Positions 1 to 12,558 of a stretch of 64,000 bases of DNA are shown piece after piece. The DNA is from Scatophagus argus (lineage: Eukaryota; Chordata; Actinopteri; Scatophagidae): positions 14,781,641 through 14,845,640 of the forward strand of contig NC_058513.1 in assembly GCF_020382885.2 (NCBI RefSeq), written 5' to 3'. Position 1 is the first letter of the stretch. Every line of letters starts with the position of its first letter. A model generated the notes under the pieces. It worked only from the letters and a program-made list of their open reading frames with translations, did no database searches and had not been told where the DNA came from. The position numbers and the translations under genes were made by a program.

Positions 1-253
1 GCACTAAGTAGGCAGATTGTCTCTGCTCCTAGAAAGACCGCGTGAGCCTTAAGACTATCAACCCGAGATTGTCCTTGCAACAGCCTTTCATAACATCCCC
101 GTATCACAGGCTTCTACAGTCCAGACATCTGGGTTGTGAAATTTATGTAAACAGTCTGGAAACAGTGTAAACAAGTTTAGTCCTAAATTATGATATTTTG
201 TAATTGTTTATGATCATGTTATAATGTTGTCCAGTTTTAGGGATGAACTGAGG
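1..253 (+). other. sec24c 5' intron end and start of exon 2
   Basis: No open frame is supported here. The stretch ends in a pyrimidine/AG acceptor at 239-240, followed by a 13-base leader before the Sec24C start codon. The promoter and first, non-coding exon must lie left of the window. Confidence 0.6.
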
Positions 254-3200
254 ATGAATGTAAACCAGCACACTCCAATGGCCTCTCCATATGGCCAGCC
301 CCATCCTGGCTATGGCCAGCCTGGCTACGCACCCCTGGATGGAGGATACCCCTCACCGTATGCACCCTACAATGGCCCTGCCTCAACCTACCAGCCTGGG
401 GCTCCTCCACAAGGTAAGCTGTCTCTTCTGAAAATGTTTGTTAAGTGGAAGAGACACCAGGCCACTCTTAAGTGCTCGAAGAGCCATAACCTTGGAGTGT
501 CCTTCTTGCTTCCCTCTTTGTGATTGCTCATGTATGTGATGGAACAGCTCTGTTTCTGTGCATACTAATCCGAATTGCATCTGTCCTCTCATTTCTCCAT
601 GTTGCTTTACCCATTTCCCTACATCTCTCTATTTGCCTTCTTTCCCTCTTTTCTTGTATTTCAGGTTGTTCTCCTTTCACAAGCTTTCCCTCTAAGGCTG
701 TGGCTGCCAACCCAGTCTCTGACCTCTCCTCTCCTCTTGACTTAGGTAACTGCCTCCTCTCTTGTTCTTGCTCATTTCACACTCAAAATGCTCTGCAATC
801 ATCAGATCCTCTCTGTGCCTACATGCATTATTCTTCCTGCCATGACCCCCTCTCAACGTACAATAGAAGAAAACCTTTTCTACTTAACACCGGTGACTGT
901 TGTGCACAGCAGCCAACCAGTTAACTTTTTATATTAGGAAGAAATGTGAGCTCAACTTTTATTATGTGAGATGTTTGCAATTCAGTCGCTGCATCTGTGA
1001 GTCGAAGTCATTTACCAGCAACATCCTAAAATTGTCAGATGTCGTTCATTTCCTGCCTTGATTAAAATATTGAACCCATAAATTTACATGACCCTACTAT
1101 CCTACAGTCTTTGCTAGCCTGGTTTCAGGATGAAGTCTGTGTTCCTAACCCCAAAAGCTAAATCAGTGAATGTAATCAGATAGTTTTAAAAATGTGTTTG
1201 GGCACCACTGTGTCCTATGACATGTTTAGCTTGTTTAGCTGCTCTAATCTCATTGCATTAGAAAGGGTGATATCAGAATGAATTCAGGATTATTTGTTGT
1301 ACGGGTGATTATGCTTTTTGCAGGTGTATGTCTGATCTTTTGTCCCTGCATTTCAGGTCCTGTCAGGGGTCCTCCCGCTTCTGGAGCCCCTCCAGTCTCA
1401 GCACCTCAGCCGTATAATCAGTACAGTCACAGCCAAGCAAACATGCAGAATGGACCCCCACTTATGACGCAGGCACCACCCAGGTAATTACATGTGGATT
1501 TGTTGTTGAGAAGTGTATTTAGGCCTTGGATTTTATAAAACACGATTTGTTTGTTTGTTTGTTTTTTAAGGTAAATCTACTCAAAAGTCAAATTTTATTA
1601 GACAGCCAGAGTTTTTAATGGCGACTAAAATTATATTTTTACAGACTACGATTTCTACTACTTAAGGTGTGTTCACCTGTAGCAGCTTATTCATATTCTG
1701 CAGCTTTCTCTTCACCTCATTCACGCAAGTGGCAGAATCCATGACCATGTGGTTAGTTAGGAGTGAAAGTGGGCTCCAAAGCAACCTCAGCAGATTATTC
1801 AAAAATACTCATAATGTGATATTTAAGAGACTGATTATGCTTTGTAATAGGCAGCAGTTACTTGTGCTATAAAAGCTGAGCATAAAAAAATCAATTAAAA
1901 GAAAACTGCAGTTCCAGTTGCCGCTGATATTCTTTTTATGCTTCCACACTGTTGATAGCCTGCTAGCGGCATTGTATTTGTGGGTTGTCTGTCTATCCAT
2001 CTCATTCTCATCAACACCATGAGGAAATTTCTTCAAATTTGGCACAAATGTGATTAGAATTTGGTGGTCACGTTACCTCTCAAAACACATTTTAGCAATG
2101 AATGTAAACTGCATCCTGACTGGTGCACTTCGGCTTACACTGCAAGGCAGTAATTCTATCTTCTTTAATTGCTGGTGTTGAAAACAAGATAAGGCCAGAT
2201 ACTGCAGTGACTGCAGACAAGTCCATAATTTTGGAATAATATCATACTGACTACAACTGCTGCAGAAAACTTTTAATATCAGGATGAACAAGTTTATCAA
2301 CACTGTCTACTAGGTGAGTTACTTTTTCAAAGTGCATTATTTGTAGTTGAAGCCCCAAGCTATAATTAAAGCATGGATAGTTCAGTACATGTCACGTTAA
2401 TCAGTGTGTTTACATGCGCAAGTCTCCTCCAACCCCAACAGGATTTTTCATTTTAACTGTAATGAGGATGGAAGAAGCCGTGTCAGTCAGTCCTGACCAT
2501 TTTTGTGTGCGCTTGTGTTGGAGTTGTTTGACGACATATTCAGAGGGCAGACAGACAGGAGCCTTCACTCACGCAGTGAACAAGTGTGAATTTTACAAAT
2601 ATTCAAATGTTCAGCGGTGGCTGACTGACCTTTTTTTCTTTTTTTTTATACCTCTATTGGGTTCTTTGTTTTACTTTCAGTTTTGGAACAAATGCAGCCC
2701 ACTTCTATAATCAGAACCCTGGTTGCTCCTCTTACAAAACAAATAAACCAACATTCTCCTGAAGAGATCAGTCTGGGGAAACCAGATTCTTCTAATACTC
2801 TACCACCTTGGCTTACTGTAGAAAACTGACTGTTACCCAGTTGCGTGAATGCATTGAAATATACTGAGAGGTCTGTGTGATTGCAGGCCTGCTGTGTCTC
2901 AGCCATACAACCAGGGAGCTGTGAACCTGTCAGGGACACACCCCTCCTATCCCCAGCACTATGGTGCCCCACCCACAATGCAGCAGGTCACAAACCAGAT
3001 GACTGGAATGCAGATAACCTCGGGACCGCCAACTCCTGCAGGGCCAGGATATGGTAAGTGTAGATGAATTTATGTACCTAACTGTATAATTATGTGGAGG
3101 TAATGTGGATGTATCTTCAACATATTGTCGATTCACTTATCATAGATTTTATTTCAACTGCAGATCATCTCACAGTCTGTCACTCTCTCCTCAGCTCCAC

Positions 3201-6200
3201 CTCACAGCTCCCAGCCGCCTGCCAGTACAGCCTACTCAGCTGCACCACCGGCATCTTTCACCCACACCCCTGCTCCTGCGTCCGCTGCCCCGACCCAGGC
3301 ACCACCTCCCAGTGGCCCTGCAGCTTCTCAGCAATACTATGGAGGCCCACCACCTGCTTCTCAACAGCCATTCAGCTCTTCTCTTCCCCCTACCTCTCAA
3401 CAGCAGTTCACCTCTTCTGCACCGCCACCTCCCTCCTCCCAGCAAACTTTTCCCCCCACCTCCTACTCGGGTCCTGTGTCCCCACCCAGCCAAGCCCCTG
3501 CTCCCCCAGTGTCCCAGCCACAGCAGGCCTTTCCTCCATCCCAGCCCCCCTTCTCTTCAGCACCTCCACCTGTCAGCCAGCCTGCCTTTGTGTCTGCCCC
3601 CCCTCCACCTGCTCAGGGTTCTTTCCCACCTAGAGCACCTCTCCCTTCCTCTCAGTCTGGGTCTTTCCCTCCTCCTGGTCCTCCTCCAACTTCACTTCCC
3701 TCTGGTCAGTATTCAGGCCCCATGCCACCACAACAGCAGCCCCCTCCATCCCAGCCATCCCCCTACCACTCAGGTCCCCCTCCTCCCAGTGCTCAGATGC
3801 CTCCCACTTCCATGGCCCAGAGCAACCACCTGCCTCCTGGACCACAGGGCCCACATGGCCCACCTGGGCCCCTACATCAGCCTCCGCCTCAGCCCGGCAT
3901 GCAGGGAGGATACCCTCCTCAGCAGAATGGTGAGGACATGTCCTCTAAGTTGGAGCTCCATAGATTTGGGTTGTTTTCTCCATCACTTACCTATTTTCTT
4001 GTTTGCCTCAGGTGCATTTGGTCAGGTGAGAGGCCCTCAGCCCGGATATGCAGGCCCTTATCCTGGGCAACCAAACTATGGAGCTCCTGCACCAGCCCCT
4101 GCTCCTGCTCCCCCTGCACAGAAAAGACTTGACCCAGATGCCATTCCTAGCCCGGTGAGTAGTCGCAAACACACACACACAAACACAAACAAACATTATT
4201 TTCTAACCTCTGTTACAACATTTGGAGCTGTTTAGCATGAGATGGGCTACTGATAAACTAGTCCATATTTGCTTGCACTTGACTGTTTACAATACAACTA
4301 ATCTAAAATTAGTACCACTGATCAGTCTGTGTCTGAATAACAACAATGCTGCCTGCTACTCAGCATTGTCCTGCTGACTTTTCTCACTCTCCTATTTACA
4401 TTTTCACTCTTTGTATTTATTTATTCTGTCCTGTGTTGCACAAATTGCTGGACAAACTTTTGAATGTAAAGCAAGCGTCTGACATGCCGGCTGTGCAGAA
4501 ATCAAGACATAGAATAGATCCAGACGCTATCCCCAGCCCAGTAAGTTTCCTGTGTGCCTGCTTTTTCCTCTGCTTCATCCTGTCCTCTTGGCACGCTTGC
4601 ACTAACCCACAGCTTCCACCTCCTCTTCTTTCCTTTTAACCCCCAAAGTCAGCAATAGCCACAATGTGAAAAATGGGCTCATGTTGGAAATAAGACGTGT
4701 TGTATGTTATGTTAATGGGCCAATGTACCGGGTTGTTTCTGGGCCAGAACCTAACTTCGCAAAGTCTCTGCTGGTTTCTTTCAACTGGTCTTGTGGTATC
4801 AGTTTTCCAATTTAATTCTTGTAAAGAGTGCAAATGAACATCTTTCTCAAACTATTTCTTTAAGAACGACATTTGTGTCTCAGAAACTGTTCTGAAGTCT
4901 TAGTTTATATAAAGTTCATATTTTGTGGCTGTTTCAGGTCATTAATGATCTTAAAGATATTTCCCAAAAATAAGTCTCAATTTAAAGCAATAACTTAAAA
5001 TTTTTAAGGACGTGATTGTCAGTTTTCCTGTCCATTTACCATCATATGCAGTGAAATCCTTAACTCTGTGTTGGTTGTCCCCAAAACCTCCCCTCTGTGC
5101 CCTGCATGTTAGCCCTCTCTGTGCTGACTTACCCATAATTCATTGCACCACTGGTATGTCTTGAAAATCCTGTCCTCTTGCCTGGGGATGTCATTTAGTT
5201 TTGTTTTTAAGTTGGTTTATCATATGCAAACTACTTCAGTGTGAGTTTGTACCATGTGTCACCTGCCTTGACATTTTTATCCACAGACGTTGATGGGTTT
5301 TCAGTGTGTGTATAATAGCTGCAGGTGTGTGTGGGTGTGTTGGGGCTGTGTGAAAGTTGTCTCCTGCATGGGTGTTAAATGTTCCTCTTGTAGACTTTGT
5401 CAGACCTTTAGACCGTATCATGTTCGCTTACGCGTCTGTATTTATGCTATAAATACAAATGAAAACTGACATATTTGTCCCCCTGTCTCCGTCCGTAGAT
5501 CCAGGTAATAGAGGACGACAAAGCTAAGACCACTGAGCCATTCACCACAGGGGTCAGAGGTCAGGCTCCACCGCTGGTCACCACCAACTTCCAAGTCAAA
5601 GACCAAGGTAAGCTCTGCTTCCTGTGAGCACATTCACGTGTGCCATCGGACAAAGTTATTAGAAGTTAGATTGTGATATTAACAAAGGATCTGTCTCTGT
5701 GATTAGGGAATGCCAGTCCCAGGTTTATCCGCTGTACGGCCTACAATATGCCTTGCACAGCCGATATGGCCAAGCAGTCTCAGGTGCCACTGGCCGCCGT
5801 CATCAAGCCCCTCGCCACGCTGCCGCCAGATGAGGTGAGCGATGCCCCCCCTCCTCTTTCCACCGTCTCACTTGGATTGTAAAGTGAGACGGTGGACCAT
5901 TTGTAAGCCCATTTTCTGGACTTTGTTTGACTTGTCGCACTTGCTGAAGAGTTATATTTATGCAGGATGCAAGAGGTCGCCAGTCCATAGAGTTCTGGTT
6001 ATAGTATTTGCTGGACATTATCCTTGGCTGTACTTAGAGGTACAAGAATTACTTCATAATTGATGAGTTTATCATGAGAAAATTAAACTATTCTGATAAC
6101 TGGTTTATCATTTTTATCATTTGTCAAATAATAATGCCTAACATTCACTGGTTTTAGCTTCTCAGTGTGAGACTTTAATGCTTTTTTGCACAATATATGA

Positions 6201-9200
6201 CAGTAAGCTGAATATTGACACTTGTGTGCTTCCATCTGGCTGTGGGACATTTAAGTGGGCATTTTTGTCTATTAGTTCACATTTTGTAGATGAAATGATT
6301 AATCAAGAACACAATTGGCAGAATAATTCTGCCATAGTTTTTAGATCTGTCAGAACAGCATGTTGGCTTTTTGCTCTCACCATCTTCGTGTTGCACAGTG
6401 CAGATCCATCCTTTGCTTTTATATCAGTGAGACAGTTTTCACTCATACCCTGATTTGAAAAAAGATTAGTTTTCAGGGAAATGCTGGAGATGTAGTTGTT
6501 ACCACAGGATGCCTGCAATGTCAGCAGGATAATCTCTCTCAAAATCGCAAAAGGGGGAGTGGCTGCGTGACCTTGTTTCACACACTCGCCACATGTGAAA
6601 CCAATATCCATTTGGACTAGTTTTATGTTACATCATTTTGGCAGGACAAACAGATTAACAAAAAAAAGGGTGTAAACATTTACTGATGCGGGAGCACCAA
6701 ACATTACATCCTGTTTCAATAATTGTGTTCACTTTAGGTCTGTAAAGGAAGTCACCATGGAAGATAAATTGTTTGAATCAGCTCACTCACTCCTTTCATT
6801 GCATCTCTTGTCAGAGCCCTCCATACCTAGTGGACCATGGCGAGGGAGGTCCCATCCGCTGCAACCGCTGCAAGGCCTACATGTGTCCATACATGCAGTT
6901 CATAGAGGGAGGTCGTCGCTTCCAGTGCGGGTTTTGCAGCTGCGTCTCAGAGGGTGAGTTTGTGTCTCTGTTCATGTATTTAAAGTTGTTTTCCTGAAAT
7001 GAGTTCACTCCGATGATGTTACCCTTTTTTTCCTCACAGTGCCTCCACATTACTTCCAGCATCTGAACCACACTGGTAAAAGGATGGACTGCTATGACAG
7101 ACCAGAGCTTTCACTGGGCAGCTATGAGTTCTTGGCTACTGTTGACTACTGTAAGGTAAGTCCTGGTATCAGAAGAGTTCCTTTCTGCCTTAGACAAACG
7201 TTTTGCTCATTTGAGTCATAAACGTGTCTTGCTGTGATGATCGTTTATCCTTGAATCTCCCTCAGGGATCTGCAAACGCAGTTTTGTGGAGTAGAAGCTT
7301 GTTCTGTGACATTTATTATGGGTCAGAATTATACAGTAATGAACAAAGTCATCGACCACAATCTACAAAAATGAGCCGGTCCTTTATTATCCAGTGGTCT
7401 AATAAAAGCAAAGCCTGTAGGCTACTGTCTTACTTGAGCCTCAGTGGAATTGGTTTGGTCTACATTTTATTTTACAGGCACAACTTGTGTAATGATTCTG
7501 TGCAGGGCAGCCAGCAGCACCTTCTGTTCTCCTGATGGCGGCTGAATGAACTTTAGGAATGATGGGATAGGAAGCATAGAGATTGATACTTAACACTCCT
7601 GGGATTGAATCAGTGTTTTACTATATATTCTTTAGAAGGAAATGGAATTGTAAAGGAACATCTAATACGTATCTGTGATGTCTTATGATACACCAAAGTG
7701 GTACTGAACAGGACATCTTCTTCAGCTGATTAAAGTTGCTGAACCTGTCTGTGTGGCTAATATGTTACTGTTAATTACACACGACTTCATACATAGTATT
7801 TCTTTCTTACAGAACAACAAGCTTCCCCAGCCTCCAGCCTTCATCTTCCTTATCGATGTGTCCTACAACGCTGTGAAGAGCGGCATGGTCAGCATCGTCT
7901 GCCAGGAACTCAAGACCCTCCTAGACTATCTGCCCAGGTACTCAAAAATGTAAACACACAAGAGTTGGACAGTAGGGAAGGAAAGGAAGAAGAGGAGAAA
8001 AGGTACCAATGAAGAAGAGACTGATGACAGGAAAGATGGAGCAGGAAGTAGCTAGGAAGGGTAGAATAAGCAGAAATGCAGCTTGTAGCCAGGAATGACT
8101 CATGAGCATCAAATGAGGAGATAAAGAGGAAGGAAGGAAGCAAAGAGGACAAGAAGGAAAACATTTCCTGTTAAAAGTGAGGCCTGATCATCATACTGTG
8201 AGTTTATAAAATCATTTGCAACTCATATCAAGTCCCATTTCATCTTCTGTTTCTTCGTTTAGGGAGAATCCAGAAATGGACTCTGTGGTGCGAGTGGGTT
8301 TTGTCACCTACAACAAGGTTTTGCACTTCTACAACGTGAAGTCGAGCCTGGCTCAGCCCCAGATGTTGGTGGTTTCAGATGTATCAGACATGTTTGTACC
8401 CTTGCTGGACGGTTTCCTGGTTAATGTCAGTGAGAGCCGGCTAGTTATTGAGAGGTGGGAAACCAGACACACACACACACACAGAGTAACAAATGCATGA
8501 GGTGTGTACGGACTGATTTAATGATGCACCTTTATGTTTTCCAGTTTACTTGACCAGATCCCAGAGATGTTTGCAGACACCAGGGAGACAGAGACTGTCT
8601 TTGGACCTGTCATCCAGGCAGGCCTGGAGGCGCTCAAGGTGACCACATATTATTTTCAGGTTTTCTAAGTCTGGACACAGAACACAGAAACTGTAAGTTT
8701 CCTGAACATTTTGTAGTGAAAAGGGTTGCTGTTATGTGACATTTCTTATTGTAAAATCACCCACGGTGTCAATTTTAAGCCCGCCATCTCAGCCGTATTT
8801 ACAATTTCCTGATATATAATTTGCAGCCATCATGAACTGAACAGCAGTCAAAATACTGAACCTTCGATAGAGTCACAGTTCTAAAACAGAAAATGTGTAG
8901 GAATGACTCAGTGGGATGACTGGGATCCTGACCTTAACATGTCCGGATACGTGGCACTCAGTGTGCACATGCCTGATGATTTGTATGTTGCTGTGTGTCA
9001 CTTTCTCAGGCTGCAGACTGTGCAGGGAAGCTGTTTGTGTTTCACACCTCTCTGCCCATCGCAGAGGCCCCTGGGAAGCTAAAGAACAGAGAAGACAAGA
9101 AGCTTGTTGGGACAGATAAGGAGAAGGTGACTTTAGCTGTGTGTTGTATGTAGGAGCTTAATATCACCCCCAAAGAGTCAACACTGACTCCTCTTCCTCT

Positions 9201-12200
9201 CCTATCACCCTCAGTCCCTGTTTCAGCCCCAGGTGGGTTTCTACAACACCCTGGCAAAGGAGTGTGTTGCCCAGGGCTGTTGCGTGGATCTCTTCCTCTT
9301 CCCCAACCAGTATGTTGACGTTGCCACATTAGCAGTGGTTCCTGTCTCCACTGGAGGTTCTGTCTACAAATACACCTACTTCCAGGTGAGAGAACATCTC
9401 TGTGAACTTCTTTTAGTCTCATTCTGAAACTGATCCTTATTTTCAGTGGGTTGTTTTTTTTTGCTCTCAAGACATCTTGTTGAAATACCAGCTGGATCAT
9501 TTGTCACTGTGTAACATGTAACTTTTCTTTATCACAGGCTCAGGCGGACAAGGAGCGATTCCTGAACGACCTCAGACGAGACATTCAGAAACTAGTAGGG
9601 TTTGATGCTGTCATGAGGGTGCGAACCAGCACAGGTGAGGCTCACCCCTCTTTTTATGAGAAAAAACCAGCCCGGGCTATAGATGCGTGACAAATGACTT
9701 TATGGTCCCTACTCTCCTGCCTCCGTCGTCACCCTTCCCTCCCCTCCCCTCAGGTATCCGAGCGACTGACTTCTTTGGCTCCTTCTTCATGAGCAACACC
9801 ACAGATGTGGAGCTTGCAGGCCTGGACTGTGACAAGGCCATCACTGTTGAGTTCAAGCACGATGATAAGCTAAGCGAGGAGACAGGGGCACTCATGCAGG
9901 TGTGCAACAAAATCTCTTAAACATTACATTTTTACCCCCAAGATGCTGGCAAGAAATCATTAAGCCCAATAATCAAGCATCAAATCGAGTTCATATTAAA
10001 AATCTATAATGAAAACTGGCAAGATCTGGACGGCCATTTATTTGTTTTGAAGCTGGAACACAAGATGTTGCACTGACTTTTATGACTTTGCTTAATACAC
10101 TGGCTGAACCATTTTGCAAGCAACGCACGTGTCTTGTTTGTTTCTCTGCAGTGTGCCGTGCTGTACACCAGCTGCAGCGGCCAAAGGCGTCTCCGCATCC
10201 ACAACATGGCGGTCAACTGCTGCTCTCAGCTGGCTGACCTCTACCGCAACTGTGAGACTGACACAATCATCAACTTCTTCTCCAAATATGGTGAGAGCCG
10301 GTTCGCACAGCAGTATAGCTCATTCAGTGTTATTCAGTGTTTGACCTGAGGAGAGGGTACGATGCAAATACACACCCAGTGTTGTACTGCCGAAGTCTGA
10401 GTAAGGTGTGCGAAGAGAAGTCAACATTGTCCAAAAAGATGATTAAGCAACTCCCAGCTGCTCCAGCTCCACAGTATCCAGTAGTAGACATCTGCAGCTG
10501 TTTTCTGCTTTGTGACTTTGAAGAGGCTTTGTTTACATGATAAGGATAGGGAACATGCTGTTAGCCACCTATTTCATGAGCTCAATCCCCGGCAGTAGAT
10601 TAATTCCTCGAGGGTGTCACAGTTTATAAGCGTTGTGTTTTTGTGTGTTGCAGCTTTCCGTGGTGTCCTCAGCAACCCCACGAAGGCGGTCAGAGACACT
10701 CTGGTCAATCAGTGTGCTCAGATTCTGGCCTGTTATCGAAAGAACTGTGCAAGCCCCTCATCGGCCGGTCAGGTACTGAAAACCCGAAACAAATACCACA
10801 TCCACCATCACTTTACACCTTAAATGTCAGAGCTTTCTAATGCTAATACTTTGTTTTATTTAAAAATAACCAGATTCAGACCACAATCACTGCAGTCAGA
10901 AGTAATAGAGATACCAGAGTATTTTAGTGCCTTCCTTTACACATGTTAACATCATTCAGTGTCACTTCAGGTGTTTACATCCCTGTGTATGTGTGTGTGC
11001 TTTAGCTGATCCTCCCAGAATGCATGAAGCTGCTGCCGGTTTATCTTAACTGTGTGCTGAAGAGTGAGGTGCTGCTGCCGGGAGCCGACGTCTCATTGGA
11101 CGACCGAGCCTACCTGAGGCAGCTCATCAGCTGCATGGATGTCGCAGAGAGCCACGTCTTCTTCTACCCCCGCCTGCTGCCAGTGGTGGGAACACACACA
11201 CACACACACACACATCTTCATCTAATGGATGGTTTAGTCACTCAGTTATGAAAAAAAATCCTGATAAATTTAAATTCTGAGTTTGCCTGAGTGTGTTTTA
11301 TGACTCCAGTACCAGTCCAGTATACCAACAGAAGACTTTAGTGTGATCATAGTAGAGGCGAAGCCCTGTGTTGATGTACAACGAGTCCAGTTGGAGTAAC
11401 ATACTAATGCTGTTTAACATTTAACAACATCTTTAGTTGTATTTATGTTGTTTCTTCTCTTGCTCTTGTACTTTCCAGACAAAATTGGAAAGGGGGTCGT
11501 TGCCAGTGGCGGTGAGGGACTCAGAGGAGAGGCTGTCTAAAGGTGGAATTTACCTCCTGGAGATGGGACTTCACCTCTTCCTGTGGGTGGGAGCCAGCGT
11601 TCAGCAGGAACTGCTGCTCAACATCTTCGGATCTCCGAGCTTCAGCCAGATAGACCCGAGCTTGGTGAGCAGAAACAGATCTGCTTCCCGGTTTACGTTT
11701 GCGATCTGATTGACATAATTCTTGACTGATATAATTTCCGAATGTCATTTCTCTGTGTTTCAGTCAAGTCTGCCAGAGTTGGACAACCCCTTCTCTCAGA
11801 GACTCCGAGAGATCATCGAGTCCTTCCGAGCTCAGCGATCACGATACATGAAGGTAAAGTTTTCCTTTCTGCTCACTGATGCCTTTATTCTTTTTTTTTT
11901 GTGAGGAGTATCACAGTATTTTTTGTCCATTTTAACAAAAGATGCATGTTGTAATTTCGTCACTAGCAAGACACACAAACAGGAAGTTTGTCTCAATTAA
12001 ATTGAAAAACAATGTTTCAAAAAATTGACACATGAAAAATGATTACAAAAAATTAAAATAAGCCCCACTTGACAATATTTTAATTCTCAATTTATACGGA
12101 CACATTTTGGACATTGATAGCCCACTCTCTCCTTACATGTTCCTTCTTCCTCACTCTCCGCTTGCAGCTGATGGTGGTGAAACAGGAAGACAGATCCGAG

Positions 12201-12308
12201 CTGATGTTCAGGCGCTTCTTGGTAGAGGACAAGAGCGCCAGCGGTGGAGCATCATATGTGGACTTCCTGTGTCACATGCACAAGGAGATCCGCCAGCTTC
12301 TCAGCTAG
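254..12308 (+). CDS. sec24c: Sec24C, COPII coat cargo-adaptor subunit (22 coding exons)
   Basis: Sec24C pairs with Sec23 in the inner COPII coat and selects cargo for export from the endoplasmic reticulum. Coding exons are 254-413, 1357-1483, 2887-3053, 3195-3929, 4012-4154, 5499-5607, 5707-5834, 6815-6953, 7040-7155, 7813-7937, 8263-8454, 8545-8638, 9010-9126, 9215-9385, 9538-9634, 9754-9899, 10152-10290, 10654-10772, 11006-11185, 11479-11664, 11764-11853 and 12168-12308. All junctions are in phase and total 1,206 codons plus stop; human SEC24C has about 1,094. The N-terminus (MNVNQ, then proline/glycine/glutamine-rich) and the C-terminus ([18 protein letters not shown]) match SEC24C rather than SEC24A/B. 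In order: disordered N-terminus, zinc finger (C539, C542, C561, C564), trunk from about 609, helical region, gelsolin-like repeat. An AG at 239-240 gives a 3' splice site 13 bases before the ATG, so a 5'UTR exon lies outside the window. Confidence 0.97.
665..745 (+). other. sec24c: Candidate 81-nt cassette exon of sec24c
   Basis: A pyrimidine-rich acceptor ending TTTCAG at 664 and a donor GTAACT at 746 enclose 81 bases. The stretch is open in the frame set by the flanking exons (phase 1 in, phase 1 out). It would add 27 residues rich in Ser, Pro, Ala and Leu to the disordered N-terminus. Human SEC24C, as I know it, joins the flanking exons directly. Whether this exon is used is inferred only from splice sites and phase. 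Confidence 0.35.
1484..2886 (+). other. sec24c intron without coding signal
   Basis: Between the second and third coding exons I see no supported exon. It contains a short GTTT run near 1548-1566 and, around 2010-2095, a fragment of a common fish repeat that is listed separately. Confidence 0.5.
2010..2095. repeat. Fragment of a common teleost interspersed repeat
   Basis: The phrases TTTCTTCAAATTTGGCACAAA and TTAGAATTTGGTGGTCA are characteristic of a repeat seen in many fish genomes, where they precede a stretch about calcium-like 'GGTCAAGGTCACTGTGACC' sequence. Only the core is kept here. I recognise it from memory and give no family name. Confidence 0.5.
3195..3929 (+). other. sec24c: Sec24C proline/glutamine-rich disordered region (large exon)
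   Basis: This 735-nt exon codes for residues 152-396. They are almost entirely Pro, Ser, Ala, Gln and Gly, with repeated PPP, SQ and SGPP motifs. It is the main reason the protein is about 110 residues longer than the human one. Codon composition is so C-rich that all three forward frames stay open for long stretches; only the phase-matched one belongs to the gene. Confidence 0.9.
4499..4540 (+). other. sec24c: Candidate 42-nt microexon repeating the IDPDAIPSP motif
   Basis: The exon at 4012-4154 ends in codons for [11 protein letters not shown]. About 345 bases downstream, an acceptor CTGTGCAG (ends 4498) and a perfect donor GTAAGT (4541) enclose 42 bases coding [14 protein letters not shown], phase 0 at both ends. 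This is an in-frame near-copy of the preceding exon's tail. It could be a cassette that doubles the motif, or, through another acceptor, an alternative last segment. The polypyrimidine tract before it is weak. Confidence 0.5.
6061..6330 (+). repeat. Teleost interspersed repeat, copy 1 (in sec24c intron)
   Basis: The order of motifs matches a dispersed fish repeat: GAAAATTAAACTATT, CTGGTTTTAGCTTCTCA, ATATGACAGTAAGCTGAATATT, GTGGGCATTTTTGTCTATT, and a final AATGATTAATCAAGAACAC. Further copies in this window lie at 41040-41180, 41869-42160 and 51804-51990. It is non-coding and I do not assign a family name. Confidence 0.6.
6815..7155 (+). other. sec24c: Sec24C zinc-finger exons
   Basis: Exons 6815-6953 and 7040-7155 code the CxxC...CxxC zinc finger (CNRC and CGFC, with CKAYMCP between). 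They also code the conserved [19 protein letters not shown] stretch that leads into the trunk. In Sec24 proteins the zinc finger packs near the membrane-facing Sec23 interface. All four zinc ligands are present. Confidence 0.93.
8466..8484. repeat. (AC)n microsatellite
   Basis: A short run of AC dinucleotides starts about ten bases after a sec24c donor site (8455). Another AC run, 11193-11214, likewise sits just after the donor at 11186. Confidence 0.9.
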
Positions 12309-12516
12309 GCCTACAAATTCCCACCCTCACTTGTATGACCCACCCTGGTTCAGCCCTCCTTGTAAAAGAAAGCGCTTTATTTTCTTTCTTTCTTTTTTTT
12401 TTTTTTTTTTTTAAATCTAATAAACTAAAGCTCTCCTTGCTGTCTGTCAGTGTCAGATACCAGCTGACAGATCTTGTCGTGCGTGTGTGTTTGCGTGCAT
12501 GTGTGAGAGAGAGAGA

Positions 12517-12520
<4 letters not shown>

Positions 12521-12558
<38 letters not shown>
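12521..12558. repeat. (GT)n microsatellite in sec24c 3'UTR
   Basis: About 19 uninterrupted GT units follow a GA run. Length polymorphism is expected. Confidence 0.95.

Noticed and set aside
3105..4235. 376-codon open frame overlapping the sec24c proline-rich exon in another frame
   Set aside because: It crosses a clear donor and acceptor (3930, 4011). Its leucine/proline/serine repeats are what C-rich sequence gives in a shifted frame. The Sec24C frame explains the exon fully.
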